Source of the DNA: Streptomyces sp. ADI96-02
GTDB lineage: Bacteria; Actinomycetota; Actinomycetes; Streptomycetales; Streptomycetaceae
Assembly: GCF_003846185.1 (NCBI RefSeq)
Contig: NZ_ML123034.1
Coordinates: 487,813-551,812 of the forward strand
Length of the DNA: 64,000 nucleotides
Direction: 5' to 3'
Shown: positions 1 through 8,970 of the stretch, piece after piece
Position numbering within the stretch: the first letter of the stretch is position 1
Layout of the letters: every line of letters starts with the position of its first letter
The notes under the pieces: model-generated
Told to the model about the DNA's origin: nothing
Databases searched by the model: none
What the model saw: the letters and a program-made list of their open reading frames with translations, nothing else
Made by a program: the position numbers and the translations under genes

Positions 1-27
1 CCGGGCGCCCGCAGAGTTGGTAGAAGC

Positions 28-1143
28 GTGAACATTCTTGGGGTGCGCGAGCTGGACGCGGTCGTGATCGGCGCCGGTCAGGCGGGGCTGTCGGCCGCGT
101 ACCACCTGCGGCGCGCCGGCCTCGAACCCGACCGCGACTTCGTCGTCCTGGATCACGCTCCCGGGCCCGGCGGGGCCTGGCAGTTCCGCTGGCCCTCCCT
201 GACGTACGGAAGGGTCCACGGCATGCACGCGCTGCCGGGGATGGAGCTGACCGGAGCCGATCCGGACCGCCCCTCGTCGGAGGTGATCGCCGGGTACTTC
301 GCGGCGTACGAGGAGCGCTTCGGCCTCCGCGTGCACCGGCCGGTCGAGGTGCGGGCGGTGCGCGAGGGGAGCGGCGGGCGTCTGCTCGTGGAGACGTCCG
401 AGGGCGGCTACGGGCCGCGTGCGCTGATCAATGCGACCGGCACCTGGGCCCGCCCCTTCTGGCCCCGCTACCCGGGCCAGGAGACGTTCCGCGGCCGGCA
501 GTTGCACACGGTGCGCTACCCGGGTCCTGAGGAGTTCGCGGGACGGCGCGTCATCGTGGTCGGGGGCGGGGCCTCCGGTACGCAGCACCTGATGGAGATC
601 GCCGACCACGCCGCCGCGACCTTCTGGGTGACGCGGCGCGAGCCGGTCTTCCGCGAGGGGCCGTTCACCGAGGAGTGGGGGCGGGCCGCCGTCGCCCTGG
701 TGGAGCGGCGGGTGCGCGACGGGCTGCCGCCGCGGAGCGTGGTCAGCGTGACCGGACTGCCGGTCACCGACGCGGTACGCCGCGCGCGTGAGCGGGGCGT
801 CCTCGACCGGTTGCCGATGTTCGACCGGATCACGCCGACCGGCGCGGTGTGGGACGACGGGCGGACGGTCGAGGCGGACGTGATCCTGTGGGCGACGGGT
901 TTCCGGCCCGCCGTGGAGCATCTGGCGCCGCTCAGGCTGCGCGAGCCGGGCGGTGGCATCCGTGTGGAGGACACCCGCGCCGTACGGGACGGTCGGGTGC
1001 ACCTCGTCGGGTACGGGCCGTCCGCCAGCACCATCGGCGCCAACCGGGCGGGGCGGACGGCGGTCCGGTCGGTGACGGGGCTGCTGGCCGGAACCGGTGG
1101 GAGGCCGGGGGCCGACGAGGTCGCGGCTCCGGCGTCCGTATGA
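28..1143 (+). CDS. Flavin-containing monooxygenase-like FAD/NAD(P) oxidoreductase
   Basis: Encodes 371 aa. An FAD-binding Rossmann motif GAGQAG lies at about residues 15-20, followed by a glycine-aromatic stretch (GPGGAW) typical of the flavin monooxygenase/thioredoxin-reductase-like group. A second dinucleotide motif, VVGGGASG, at about residues 176-183 should bind NADPH. The ATGF-containing segment near residue 290 (WATGF) is the usual late FAD-contact motif of this group. The length suits a single-domain FMO-like protein. It probably oxygenates or oxidises a small substrate in the cytoplasm; the substrate cannot be read from sequence. The ATG sits only 27 bases into the window, so a slightly upstream start cannot be excluded. 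Confidence 0.85.
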   Translation: MNILGVRELDAVVIGAGQAGLSAAYHLRRAGLEPDRDFVVLDHAPGPGGAWQFRWPSLTYGRVHGMHALPGMELTGADPDRPSSEVIAGYFAAYEERFGLRVHRPVEVRAVREGSGGRLLVETSEGGYGPRALINATGTWARPFWPRYPGQETFRGRQLHTVRYPGPEEFAGRRVIVVGGGASGTQHLMEIADHAAATFWVTRREPVFREGPFTEEWGRAAVALVERRVRDGLPPRSVVSVTGLPVTDAVRRARERGVLDRLPMFDRITPTGAVWDDGRTVEADVILWATGFRPAVEHLAPLRLREPGGGIRVEDTRAVRDGRVHLVGYGPSASTIGANRAGRTAVRSVTGLLAGTGGRPGADEVAAPASV

Positions 1144-1176
1144 CGGGCTGAGCGGTCGTATGACGGGCGTAGCGGT
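1137..1176. repeat. 20-bp tandem duplication across the stop codon of the monooxygenase gene
   Basis: The block CGTATGACGGGC followed by an AGCGGT-ending 8-mer occurs twice head to tail, differing at two bases. The first copy contains the TGA stop of the upstream gene. It looks like a small local duplication in a short intergenic region. Confidence 0.6.
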
Positions 1177-1190
1177 GCGGGTGGGGGCGG

Positions 1191-2045
1191 TCAGCTCGCG
1201 GTGGCGGAGCGCCGTCCTTGGTTGAACTCCTCGACGTTCTTGCGCTGCTCGTCGTAGCTCTCGGTGAAGCGGGTGTCTCCCGGCCCGACCGTGACGAAGT
1301 ACAGCCAGGGGCCGGGCGCGGGGCTGACGGCCGCTCGCAGGGCCTCCTCCCCCGGGTTGCCGATGGGCGTCGGCGGCAGGCCCTTGCGCTGGTAGCTGTT
1401 GTACGGGCTGTCGATCCTGGTGTCCCCGGCGCTGGTGTCCAGCGTGGAGCGCTTCAGGGCGTAGTTGAGCGTGGAGTCCATCTGGAGCGGCATGTCCTTG
1501 AGCAGCCGGTTGTAGACGACCCGGGCGACCTTGGCCATGTCGGCGGCGGTGTCCGCCTCGGCCTGGACGATGCTGGCGATCGTGACCGTCTCGTAGACGG
1601 AGATGTTGTTGCGCCGGGCTCCGGCCGTGATGCGGTCCGTGCCGAAACGCTTGCGCGCGGTGTCGGCCATGTAGCGCAGCAGGCTGGTCGGCGTCGTCGA
1701 CGGGTCGAGCGGATACGTGGCGGGGAAGAGGTACCCCTCGGGGTTTCCGGCGGCCTGGTCGGGCAGGGCGAGGCCGGCCTTCGGGACGGTGTCGCGTGTG
1801 CTGCCGGCGGCCAGGCCGAGCGCCCGGTCGACGGCCGCGTACACCTGGGTGGCGCGGCGGCCTTCCGGCACGACCAGGGTCCGGGTGCTCCGCTCCTCCC
1901 GCCCGTCGTCCGAGCCGATCAGGTTGAGCGGGATCAGGACGGCGGCCGACACGGCGAGCAGTGCGCAGACGACCATGACGGCCTTCCCGCGACGGGTCGG
2001 GCGGAGTCTGCGACGGGGCCGACTGTCCGGGGACTCGATCACCAT
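1191..2045 (-). CDS. mltG: MltG/YceG-like endolytic peptidoglycan transglycosylase
   Basis: Encodes 284 aa. A short basic N-terminus is followed by one membrane segment (residues about 22-43), so the protein should be a bitopic inner-membrane protein with its catalytic domain outside. The YceG/MltG core is clear: the ASIVQAEA block carries the expected catalytic Glu (E163), followed by a VYNRLL segment, and the late block YNSYQRKGLPPTPIGNPG is a family hallmark. MltG cleaves nascent glycan strands and is thought to set their length near the elongation complex. In Streptomyces an mltG also sits in the aroE/ruvX region; this 284-aa form lacks the long N-terminal extension and may be a second paralogue. 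No partner gene lies next to it. Confidence 0.85.
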   Translation of the reverse strand: MVIESPDSRPRRRLRPTRRGKAVMVVCALLAVSAAVLIPLNLIGSDDGREERSTRTLVVPEGRRATQVYAAVDRALGLAAGSTRDTVPKAGLALPDQAAGNPEGYLFPATYPLDPSTTPTSLLRYMADTARKRFGTDRITAGARRNNISVYETVTIASIVQAEADTAADMAKVARVVYNRLLKDMPLQMDSTLNYALKRSTLDTSAGDTRIDSPYNSYQRKGLPPTPIGNPGEEALRAAVSPAPGPWLYFVTVGPGDTRFTESYDEQRKNVEEFNQGRRSATAS

Positions 2046-2286
2046 GCGGGCACGTTAACCCCTGTCAGGGCCTCGGGCCGGTACCTCGGGGCCGACGACA
2101 CGAACGCCATGACGCCCGATCAGAACAGACGAACAAGGGATCGGATGTTCGCTGGAACGCGTGATCGTACGGACTTTTGTTGCCCGGTCGCCACACCCGG
2201 CGTGATGATTGCAGAGCGCAGTCAACGGGCTGCAGACCGCTACTGCGCAGTCCCGCAGATGCACCACGCACAAGGAGAAGCACCAG

Positions 2287-2346
2287 ATGAACTTCCTGAC
2301 CAACCTGCTTGCCGGCATCGTCCACTTCGTGGGTTGGCTCGTCTGA
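2287..2346 (+). CDS. 19-residue hydrophobic peptide
   Basis: A 20-codon ORF reads MNFLTNLLAGIVHFVGWLV. It has a strong ribosome-binding site (AAGGAG, 2272-2277) nine bases before the ATG, clearly better than most starts in the window. The peptide is almost wholly apolar with single Asn, His and Trp residues, so it should form one membrane-inserted or amphipathic helix. It has no signal cleavage site and no Cys. It is transcribed divergently from mltG, with about 240 bases upstream for a promoter. I do not recognise a named family. It could be a membrane peptide, a small toxin or modulator, or a leader peptide, although no attenuator or gene follows on the same strand. Confidence 0.6.
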   Translation: MNFLTNLLAGIVHFVGWLV

Positions 2347-2456
2347 CCTCTGCTCCGACCGGCGCCGTCGCTCCCCGTCCCACGGGAGCGGCGGCGCTGC
2401 CGCGTGTCGGGCCGTGCGAGGCCGCGCGACGCCTCCGCCCCCCGCGCACGGACACC

Positions 2457-2488
2457 GGCGGCACGGCGGCACGGCGGCACGGCGGCAC
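2457..2488. repeat. Octanucleotide tandem repeat (GGCGGCAC)x4
   Basis: Four perfect head-to-tail copies of GGCGGCAC lie between the 19-aa peptide gene and the end of the ABC transporter gene. They are intergenic and likely variable by slippage. Confidence 0.85.
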
Positions 2489-2496
2489 GGGAGCCG

Positions 2497-4398
2497 TCAG
2501 GAGGAGGCCGGCGCCAGGTGCGCGTCGCGGCGGAGCAGGGCGGCGTAACGGCCGTCGCGCTCCAGGAGTTCGTCGTGCGTGCCCCGTTCGGCGGCGCGAC
2601 CGCCGTCCAGCACGATGATCTGGTCCGCGTCCTGGACGGTGGAGAGGCGGTGCGCGATGGTGAGGGTGGTGCGGCCGGCGGACAGGGCGTCGATGGCCTC
2701 CTGCACGGCGTGCTCCGTACGGGTGTCGAGGGCGCTGGTCGCCTCGTCGAGGATGAGCACGGGCGGGTCGCGCAGGATGGTCCGGGCGATGGCGAGCCGC
2801 TGCTTCTCGCCGCCGGAGAAGCGGTAGCCGCGCTCGCCCACCAGGGTGTCGTACCCGTCGGGCAGCGAGGCGATGTGGTCGTGGATCTGCGCGATGCGCG
2901 CCGCGGACTCCATCTCCTCGTCGGTGGCGTCCGGCTTGGCGAAGCGCAGGTTGTCGGCGACGGAGGCGTGGAAGAGGTACGTCTCCTGGGAGACGACGCC
3001 GACCGCTCGGGCCAGGGTGTCGAAGTCCAGCTCCCGGACGTCGACGCCGTCGATCGTGACGCGTCCGCCGGTCACGTCGTAGAGCCGGGGCACGAGGTAG
3101 CTGAGGGTGGACTTGCCGGAGCCGGTGGAACCGACGACGGCGAGGCTGCTCCCGGCCGGAATGGCGACGTCGATGCCGCTGAGCGTGGGGCCGCTCTTCT
3201 CGTCGTAGTGGAAGTCGACGTTCTCGAAGGCGACCTCGCCGCGGATCTTCTCCAGCCGGACGGGCTCCTCGGGCTCGGTGATGTCGGCCGTGAGGTCGAG
3301 GTATTCGAAGATCCGCTGGAAGAGCGCCAGGGAGGCCTGCATGTCCACGCCGGTGGAGAGCAGGCTCACCGCCGGACGGAACAGGCCCTGTTGCAGCGTG
3401 ACGAAGGCGACGAGCGTGCCGATGGAGACGGGCGTGGCGCCGGAGTGGAGGGTGAGCCCGGCGGCCCAGTAGATGACGGCGGGCATGGCGGCCATCACGA
3501 TGCTGATGGTCGACATCCGCCAGCGGCCTGCCATGTTGGAGCGCACTTCGAGGTCGACCAGGCGCTCGGACTCCTCGGCGAACCCCCGGGTGAGGGACGC
3601 GGAGCGGCCCATGGTGCGGCCGAGCAGGATGCCGCTGACCGAGAGCGACTCGGTCACCGTGGCGGCCATGGCGGCCATCTGCTTCTGACGCTGGGTGGTG
3701 ATCTTCTTGCGCTCCCGGCCGACGCGGCGGCTGATGGCGACGAACACCGGCAGCAGGAGCAGCGAGACGATGGTGAGCCGCCAGTCGAGGGCGACCATCG
3801 CGACGACGGTCGCGATGACGGAGGTGAGGTTGGAGACGAGCGAGGTCGCGGTGGAGGTGACCGTCGCCTGCATGCCGCCGATGTCGTTGGCGATGCGGGA
3901 CTGCACCTCGCCCGTGCGCGTCCGGGTGAAGAAGGCGAGCGGCATCCGCTGGAGCTGGGTGTAGACGGCGGTGCGCAGGTCGTGCATGACGCGCTGGCCG
4001 ACCGTCGTGGAGATCAGCGTCTGCAGGACGCCGAAGACGCTGTTCAGCACGGCCGTGAGGATCATGCCGAGCGCGAGCAGCGTGAGCAGGCCCGTGCGTC
4101 CCTGAGGGATGGCGGTGTCCAGGATCGCGCGCAGCAGGAAGGGTGAGGCGACGGTCACCAGGGAGGATGCGCCGACCAGCAGTCCGACCACGGCGAGCCG
4201 GCCGCGATAGGGACGGAAAAGGCGCAGGATGCGGCGCACCTCGGCGGGCGGAGCGGTGCCGTCCCGAGGTGGGGGCGTCCACATGGGTTCGTCGGGTTTC
4301 ATGGGCTCCTTCGTCTGGGCTCCTTCGTCGGGCGTGGGGCGGGTCGGAGCCGGGGGCGCGGCGGCCCGTGCGGATCGACCGTTGAGAGCATAGCTCAT
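2497..4398 (-). CDS. ABC exporter, fused transmembrane and ATPase domains
   Basis: Encodes 633 aa as a half-transporter that should homodimerise. The type I exporter membrane domain covers residues about 60-360, with the coupling-helix region around RTRTGEVQSRIANDI. The nucleotide-binding domain follows: Walker A GSTGSGKST (Lys429), Q-loop VVSQETYLF, signature FSGGEKQ, Walker B VLILDEATS and H-loop IAHRLST are all intact. It faces a MarR regulator across 45 bp, the classic layout of a drug-efflux pump controlled by its own repressor. The first ATG (4398) has AAAGG just upstream. An in-frame ATG at 4302, preceded by AAGGAG, is an alternative that would shorten the poorly conserved N-terminus by 32 residues. 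The exported substrate is unknown. Confidence 0.92.
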   Translation of the reverse strand: MSYALNGRSARAAAPPAPTRPTPDEGAQTKEPMKPDEPMWTPPPRDGTAPPAEVRRILRLFRPYRGRLAVVGLLVGASSLVTVASPFLLRAILDTAIPQGRTGLLTLLALGMILTAVLNSVFGVLQTLISTTVGQRVMHDLRTAVYTQLQRMPLAFFTRTRTGEVQSRIANDIGGMQATVTSTATSLVSNLTSVIATVVAMVALDWRLTIVSLLLLPVFVAISRRVGRERKKITTQRQKQMAAMAATVTESLSVSGILLGRTMGRSASLTRGFAEESERLVDLEVRSNMAGRWRMSTISIVMAAMPAVIYWAAGLTLHSGATPVSIGTLVAFVTLQQGLFRPAVSLLSTGVDMQASLALFQRIFEYLDLTADITEPEEPVRLEKIRGEVAFENVDFHYDEKSGPTLSGIDVAIPAGSSLAVVGSTGSGKSTLSYLVPRLYDVTGGRVTIDGVDVRELDFDTLARAVGVVSQETYLFHASVADNLRFAKPDATDEEMESAARIAQIHDHIASLPDGYDTLVGERGYRFSGGEKQRLAIARTILRDPPVLILDEATSALDTRTEHAVQEAIDALSAGRTTLTIAHRLSTVQDADQIIVLDGGRAAERGTHDELLERDGRYAALLRRDAHLAPASS

Positions 4399-4418
4399 TG
4401 TTACCTTTACTCACAATG
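4396..4418. promoter_or_regulatory. Inverted repeat, likely MarR operator
   Basis: Perfect 6-bp arms CATTGT and ACAATG are separated by 11 bases in the 45-bp gap between the divergent ABC exporter and marR genes. The segment is much more AT-rich than its surroundings. It overlaps the start codon and ribosome-binding site of the first exporter start. A MarR dimer bound here could block both genes. Confidence 0.6.
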
Positions 4419-4443
4419 AACATGGTCCTGGTATTGTTCCCGC

Positions 4444-4941
4444 ATGGAAGCCCCCGACTCCCCCGCCGCCGACCGCCCTCGCCCGAGCGGCCCCGCAGAA
4501 GGCGACCGGGACCGCGACGGCATGCTCGCCGAGCAGCTGCTGCGGCTGACGCGGCGGCTGCACCGCATCCAGAGCCGCCAGCTGGAGCCGATCGACATCA
4601 CGCCCGCGCAGTTCCGGCTGCTGCGGACGGTCGCGCAGTACGACGCGGCGCCCCGGATGGCGGATCTGGCGCAGCGGCTGGACGTCGTCCCGCGCGCCGT
4701 GACGACGCTGGTCGACGCCCTGGAGGCGAGCGGCCGGGTCCGGCGCGCACCGGACCCGGACAGCCGCCGGGTGGTGCGCGTCGAGATCACCGAGGAGGGG
4801 CGCGCCACGCTGCGGTCCCTGCGCACCGCGCGCCGGGCCGCCGCGGAGGAGATCCTGGCTCCGCTGACGGCCGATCAGCGCGAGGTGCTGGGCGGTCTGC
4901 TGTCCGCTCTGGTCGACGGAATGCCGGAGCGCCACTGCTGA
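4444..4941 (+). CDS. MarR family transcriptional regulator
   Basis: Encodes 165 aa. The winged helix-turn-helix is visible: the RLLRTVAQYDAAPRMADLAQRL region is followed by the recognition helix around VVPRAVTTLVDALEASG and the wing around RRAPDPDSRRVVRVEITEEG. The DPDSRR wing sequence is typical of MarR. The ORF is close to family length. It is divergent from the ABC exporter and most likely represses that gene and itself, with release by a hydrophobic ligand. That role is inferred from position only. Confidence 0.9.
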   Translation: MEAPDSPAADRPRPSGPAEGDRDRDGMLAEQLLRLTRRLHRIQSRQLEPIDITPAQFRLLRTVAQYDAAPRMADLAQRLDVVPRAVTTLVDALEASGRVRRAPDPDSRRVVRVEITEEGRATLRSLRTARRAAAEEILAPLTADQREVLGGLLSALVDGMPERHC

Positions 4942-4951
4942 CGGCACGCCG

Positions 4952-4981
4952 GGCCTCCGTCCCGACTCCGGGCCGGAGGCC
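4952..4981 (+). terminator. Hairpin downstream of marR
   Basis: GGCCTCCG pairs perfectly with CGGAGGCC across a 14-base loop, starting 10 bases after the marR stop. There is no U-tract, as is usual in Streptomyces. The rest of the gap to 5393 holds the palindrome at 5172-5192 and otherwise no gene that I can support. Confidence 0.5.
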
Positions 4982-5171
4982 GCACGATGCGCCGACGGGA
5001 CACCGCAGCCCGCTGCCGGAGCCCGACCGGACCTCCGCACCGGTACGCCCCGATCTCGTCCCCCTCGTGATCCCGGAGTCGGAGCGCGCCACCCGGCCGG
5101 CCTCCGGATGACCGTCCGGACGCTCGGGACCACGCGCCGTCGAACAACGAAAGACCGCACGTCACAGGGTT

Positions 5172-5192
5172 CCAACTGGTTGAACCAGTTGG
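5172..5192. promoter_or_regulatory. Perfect palindrome resembling a GntR-family (FadR/DasR-like) operator
   Basis: Ten-base arms CCAACTGGTT and AACCAGTTGG flank a single central base. The core half-sites CTGGT and ACCAG with a 3-base centre match the FadR-type pattern. The outer ACTGGT/ACCAGT arms are also those of the DasR dre box, but dre has a 4-base centre. The site lies about 200 bp upstream of the GH109-like gene. Confidence 0.6.
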
Positions 5193-5393
5193 CGTTTCGG
5201 CGTGCCGTGACGAAAGTCCATGGTTTGCGCACGAGAGTCCAACAGCCCGTGGCTCCGGCCGCCCGCAGCTCCCTTGCGCATCATCAGCCTCACCGTCCAG
5301 GGTCCTACCGAGGTCCGGTCCCGTGCGCACGCACACGGCTCCGGACGCGCTCGCGCACCGTCAGGACCCCCTCACCCCACACCTGGAGGCTCG

Positions 5394-6866
5394 ATGAACG
5401 ACGACGCCCGGCACGAAGCGGCCCGGCAGGACGACCCCGCGCCGGCAGGCGCGGCCGGTGAGACGAACAGGCAGGACCCCAGCCGCCGTTCGGTGCTGTG
5501 GACCACGGCGGGGGTCGCCGGGGCCGGGCTCGGCCTCGGCTCCCTGTCCGGCGGCGTCGCCTCGGCGGCGGAGGCGTCCGCGCCCGCGGCGGGCGCACCG
5601 GCCGCCGCACCCGCCCGCAAGGGCCGCACGATGGTGGACGTCCCCTTCGAGGGGCGCTCGACGGTACGGGTCGGGATCGTGGGCCTCGGCAACCGCGGCG
5701 GCAGCATGATCGAACTCTTCCTCGCGGTGCCCGGCGTCCGGGTCGTGGCGGTCTGCGACCCGGTCAGGGAGAAGGCGGAGCAGGCCGCCGCCAAGGTGAC
5801 CGCCGCCGGACAGCCCGCCCCCGCCGTCTACGCCAAGGGCGAGCACGACTACGAGAACCTCTGCCGGCGCGGGGACATCGACTTCGTCTACGTCGCCACT
5901 CCCTGGGAGCTCCACTTCCCGATGGCGAAGGCGGCGATGCTGGGCGGCAAGCACGTCGGCGTGGAGTGTCCGGTCGCGATGCGGCTGGACGAGCTGTGGG
6001 AGCTGGTGGACCTCTCGGAGCGCACCCGCCGGCACTGCATGCAGCTGGAGAACTGCTGCTACGGCAAGAACGAGATGCGGGTGCTGCGGATGGCGCACGC
6101 GGGGCTCTTCGGCGATCTGCTGCACGGCGCGGGCGCCTACAACCACGACCTGCGCGGGCTGATGTTCGACCCGGACTACTACGAGGGCCCGTGGCGGCGG
6201 CTGTGGCACACCCGGCTGCGCGGCGACCTCTACCCGAACCACGGGTTCGGGCCGGTCGCCAACTACATGGACGTCAACCGCGGCGACCGCGCCGTCAGCA
6301 TCGCGAGCTTCGGCACCCCGGCCCTCGGCCTCGCCGAGTACCGCAAGAAGCACATGCCGGCGAACGACCCGAGCTGGAAGGAGTCGTACATCAGCGCCGA
6401 CCGCACGATCAGCCTGATCCAGACGGCGAAGGGCCGGGTGATCCGGCTGGAGCACGACGTGTCGACCCCGCACCCGTACTCCCGTATCAACAGCCTCGGC
6501 GGCACCCGGGGCGTCTTCGAGGACTACCCGGAGCGCATCTACATCGAGCCCGACCACACGGACGACCAGTGGGCGGACTTCTCGGCGTACGCCGAGTGGG
6601 ACCACTGGCTGTGGAAGGAGCACGCGAACCCGCCGGGCGGCCACGGAGGGATGGACTACATGATGGTCTTCCGGGTGATGCAGTGCATGCGGCTGGGCCT
6701 CGTACCGGACTTCGACGTGTACGACGCGGCGACGTGGACGGCCCCGGTGCCGCTGAGCCACCAGTCGATCAAGGCCAAGGGCGCTCCCCAGCAGATACCG
6801 GACTTCACGCGCGGCGAGTGGAAGAAGGCCCGGTCCGGCATGGACTCGGAGAAGCCCGCGGGCTGA
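5394..6866 (+). CDS. Tat-exported Gfo/Idh/MocA-family protein, GH109-like
   Basis: Encodes 490 aa from the ATG preceded by GGAGG. The N-terminus has a twin-arginine signal (RRSVLW, Arg31-32, then a glycine-rich hydrophobic stretch and an Ala-rich cleavage region), so it should be exported folded with its cofactor. A Rossmann NAD(H) motif [11 protein letters not shown] follows at about residues 92-103, then VCDP, and the substrate domain with [21 protein letters not shown] and [17 protein letters not shown]. These blocks match glycoside hydrolase family 109, whose founding members are NAD-dependent alpha-N-acetylgalactosaminidases. A secreted oxidoreductase with another sugar substrate is the alternative. 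It stands alone, with a GntR-type palindrome upstream. Confidence 0.85.
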   Translation: MNDDARHEAARQDDPAPAGAAGETNRQDPSRRSVLWTTAGVAGAGLGLGSLSGGVASAAEASAPAAGAPAAAPARKGRTMVDVPFEGRSTVRVGIVGLGNRGGSMIELFLAVPGVRVVAVCDPVREKAEQAAAKVTAAGQPAPAVYAKGEHDYENLCRRGDIDFVYVATPWELHFPMAKAAMLGGKHVGVECPVAMRLDELWELVDLSERTRRHCMQLENCCYGKNEMRVLRMAHAGLFGDLLHGAGAYNHDLRGLMFDPDYYEGPWRRLWHTRLRGDLYPNHGFGPVANYMDVNRGDRAVSIASFGTPALGLAEYRKKHMPANDPSWKESYISADRTISLIQTAKGRVIRLEHDVSTPHPYSRINSLGGTRGVFEDYPERIYIEPDHTDDQWADFSAYAEWDHWLWKEHANPPGGHGGMDYMMVFRVMQCMRLGLVPDFDVYDAATWTAPVPLSHQSIKAKGAPQQIPDFTRGEWKKARSGMDSEKPAG

Positions 6867-6876
6867 CGGCAGGGGT

Positions 6877-6895
6877 CCCGGGCACCGCGCCCGGG
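6877..6895 (+). terminator. Hairpin after the GH109-like gene
   Basis: CCCGGGC pairs perfectly with GCCCGGG across a 5-base loop, 10 bases after the stop codon. There is no U-tract. Confidence 0.45.
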
Positions 6896-7041
6896 GCCCC
6901 GGGCCGGCGGGGGCGGGCCTGCGGGGCGGACGGAAAACCGGTTGCCCGGGACCGGGGCGGGACGCGAACCTTGCACGGTTTGGTCACACCGTACTTCCGA
7001 GGCCCGCCGCACGGGCCTCCGCAGCCGAGCCCTGGGACGTC

Positions 7042-8970
7042 ATGCAGATTCGCGATCTTCCGTATTCGGATCCCGGCGACCCCGATATCCGTTCAGGTCC
7101 ACGCTTCCTGATCTGGCTCGGGCGCCATCAGCTCGCCGGGCAGCTGAAAGCCCTGTCGTGGGGGCTGGTCCACCAACTGGGCATCGCCGGGCTCCCCGTC
7201 ACCGTGGGCGTCGCCGTCCAGGCCGTCATCGACCGCTCCGGCGGACGGCTCGCGCTGGCCGGAGCCCTGATCGTGGCCCTGGGCGTGCTGATCGCGATGG
7301 GCGACACCATGCTCCACCGTGCCGCGGTCACCAACTGGATCACCGCGGCGGCCCGGGTGCAGCAGTTGCTGGCGCGCAAGACGGCCGAGCTGGGCTCGGC
7401 GCTGACCCGGCGGGTCGCGGCCGGCGAGGTGGTGGCCGTCTCGACCGGCGACGTGGAGAAGATCGGCTGGTTCGTCGAGGCGCTCTCGCGCTTCGCCGCC
7501 GCGGCCACCGCGCTCGTGCTGGTCTGCGTGGGCCTGGTGATCTACCTCCCGTCCCTCGGCGTCCTGGTGGCCGTCGCCATGCCGGTGCTGGCGCTGGCCG
7601 TCCTGCCGCTGCTGCCCCGCGCCACCCGGCGCGCCGACGAGCAGCGCGAGAAGGCCGGCAAGGCCACGGAGCTGGCCTCGGACACGGTGGCCGGACTGCG
7701 GGTACTGCGCGGCATCGGCGGCGAGGAGCTGTTCCTCGGCCGCTACCGCCGCGCCTCCCAGGAGGTCCGCAGGGCCGCCGTGCGCAGTGCGCGGATGTGG
7801 GCGCTGATCTCGTCGGTGCAGGTGCTGCTGCCGGGCGTCCTGCTCATCTCGCTGGTCTGGTACGGGGCGACGCTCGCGCGCGACGGGCGGATCGACGTGG
7901 GCCAGTTGGTCACGGTCTACAGCGCGGCCACGCTCATGCTGTTCCCGCTGCGCCACTTCGAGGAGATCGCCATGGCGTACTCCTTCTCCCGGCCGTCCGC
8001 GCAGCGGGCCGTACGGGTGCTGTCGCTGCACCGCAGCTCCCGGGCGGCCACCGTCGAGGGCGTGGCCCCGTCGGGCGACCTGTACGACCCGGCCACCGGG
8101 CTGATGGCTCCCCAGGGCCGGTTCACCGCCGTCGTCTGCGGCGACCCGGACGAGGCGGGGCGGCTGGCCGAACGGCTCGGCGGTCACGCGGAGACCGGCG
8201 ACGAGGACGCCCCGGACGCGGTGCCGGACGGCGCGACGGGCGCGGAGAGCCCGCGGGAGTCGGCGTCGGGGAATCCGGCGCGGTCGACACGGGAGTCCGC
8301 GGAGACGCCAGCGCGCGCTCCCTCGGTGCTGCTCGGCGCGGTGGCGCTGGACGAACTCCCGCTCGACGTCGCACGGGCCGCGGTCCTGGTCCAGGACAAG
8401 GACCCGGTACTGCTGTCGGGGACGCTGGAGGAGCTGATGGACGTCCCGTCCTCCGGTCTGGTCACCGCCGAGGACGCGCTGGCCGCCGCCCAGTGCGGCG
8501 ACGTGCTGGCCGCACTGGCCCAGGCGTCCCCCGACAACGGCGGGGACCCGATGCGGACGCGGATCACCGAGCGGGGCCGGTCCCTGTCGGGCGGTCAGCG
8601 CCAGCGGCTCGCACTGGCCCGGTCGCTGGTCACCGACCCGCAGGCGCTGGTGCTCGACGAGCCGACCTCCGCGGTCGACTCGCACACCGAGGCCCGGGTC
8701 GCCGCCGGCATCGCCCGGCTGCGCCGGGGGCGCACGACGGTCGCGTTCGCCTCGTCGCCCTTGCTGCTCGACGTCGCCGACCGGGTGGTGCTGGTGCACG
8801 GGGGCGCCGTCGTCGCGGCCGGCACACACCGCGAGCTGCTGAGCACCGAACCGCGCTACCGGGCGGTCGTCACCCGGGAGACCGACGACGAGGCGGCCCC
8901 GGCCGCGCACACGGCGATCGTGGCGGTCGAAGCGGTCGCCACCGTTCAGGGAATCGAGGAGAGGGCATGA
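7042..8970 (+). CDS. ABC exporter subunit with degenerate Walker A (heterodimer partner 1)
   Basis: Encodes 642 aa: a type I exporter membrane domain (residues about 35-320) and a C-terminal ATPase domain. The Walker A is lost: where GxxGxGKS/T is expected the protein reads VVCGDPDEAGRL. An extra acidic, Ala/Ser-rich insert follows (about residues 385-420). The signature LSGGQRQ (515-521) and Walker B LVLDEPTS (Glu540) are intact, but the H-loop His is replaced (FASSPL). Such a domain would contribute its LSGGQ to the active site of a partner while being unable to hydrolyse ATP itself. The stop overlaps the next gene's ATG (ATGA), indicating translational coupling. Confidence 0.9.
   Translation: MQIRDLPYSDPGDPDIRSGPRFLIWLGRHQLAGQLKALSWGLVHQLGIAGLPVTVGVAVQAVIDRSGGRLALAGALIVALGVLIAMGDTMLHRAAVTNWITAAARVQQLLARKTAELGSALTRRVAAGEVVAVSTGDVEKIGWFVEALSRFAAAATALVLVCVGLVIYLPSLGVLVAVAMPVLALAVLPLLPRATRRADEQREKAGKATELASDTVAGLRVLRGIGGEELFLGRYRRASQEVRRAAVRSARMWALISSVQVLLPGVLLISLVWYGATLARDGRIDVGQLVTVYSAATLMLFPLRHFEEIAMAYSFSRPSAQRAVRVLSLHRSSRAATVEGVAPSGDLYDPATGLMAPQGRFTAVVCGDPDEAGRLAERLGGHAETGDEDAPDAVPDGATGAESPRESASGNPARSTRESAETPARAPSVLLGAVALDELPLDVARAAVLVQDKDPVLLSGTLEELMDVPSSGLVTAEDALAAAQCGDVLAALAQASPDNGGDPMRTRITERGRSLSGGQRQRLALARSLVTDPQALVLDEPTSAVDSHTEARVAAGIARLRRGRTTVAFASSPLLLDVADRVVLVHGGAVVAAGTHRELLSTEPRYRAVVTRETDDEAAPAAHTAIVAVEAVATVQGIEERA

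Noticed and set aside
2154..2181. GGAAC ... GTT considered as a SigR/SigE promoter for the 19-aa peptide
   Set aside because: Spacing of 20 bases does not fit the known consensus elements.
2404..4146. 580-codon open frame antisense to the ABC exporter
   Set aside because: Low-complexity Gly/Asp/Val composition and no start signal; the opposite strand carries all ABC motifs.
6942..8966. Upstream extension of the second ABC subunit frame, which would fuse about 675 residues
   Set aside because: The extension is an alternative frame of the first subunit gene and reads as Arg/Gly-rich noise; the ATGA overlap at 8967 gives a natural start.
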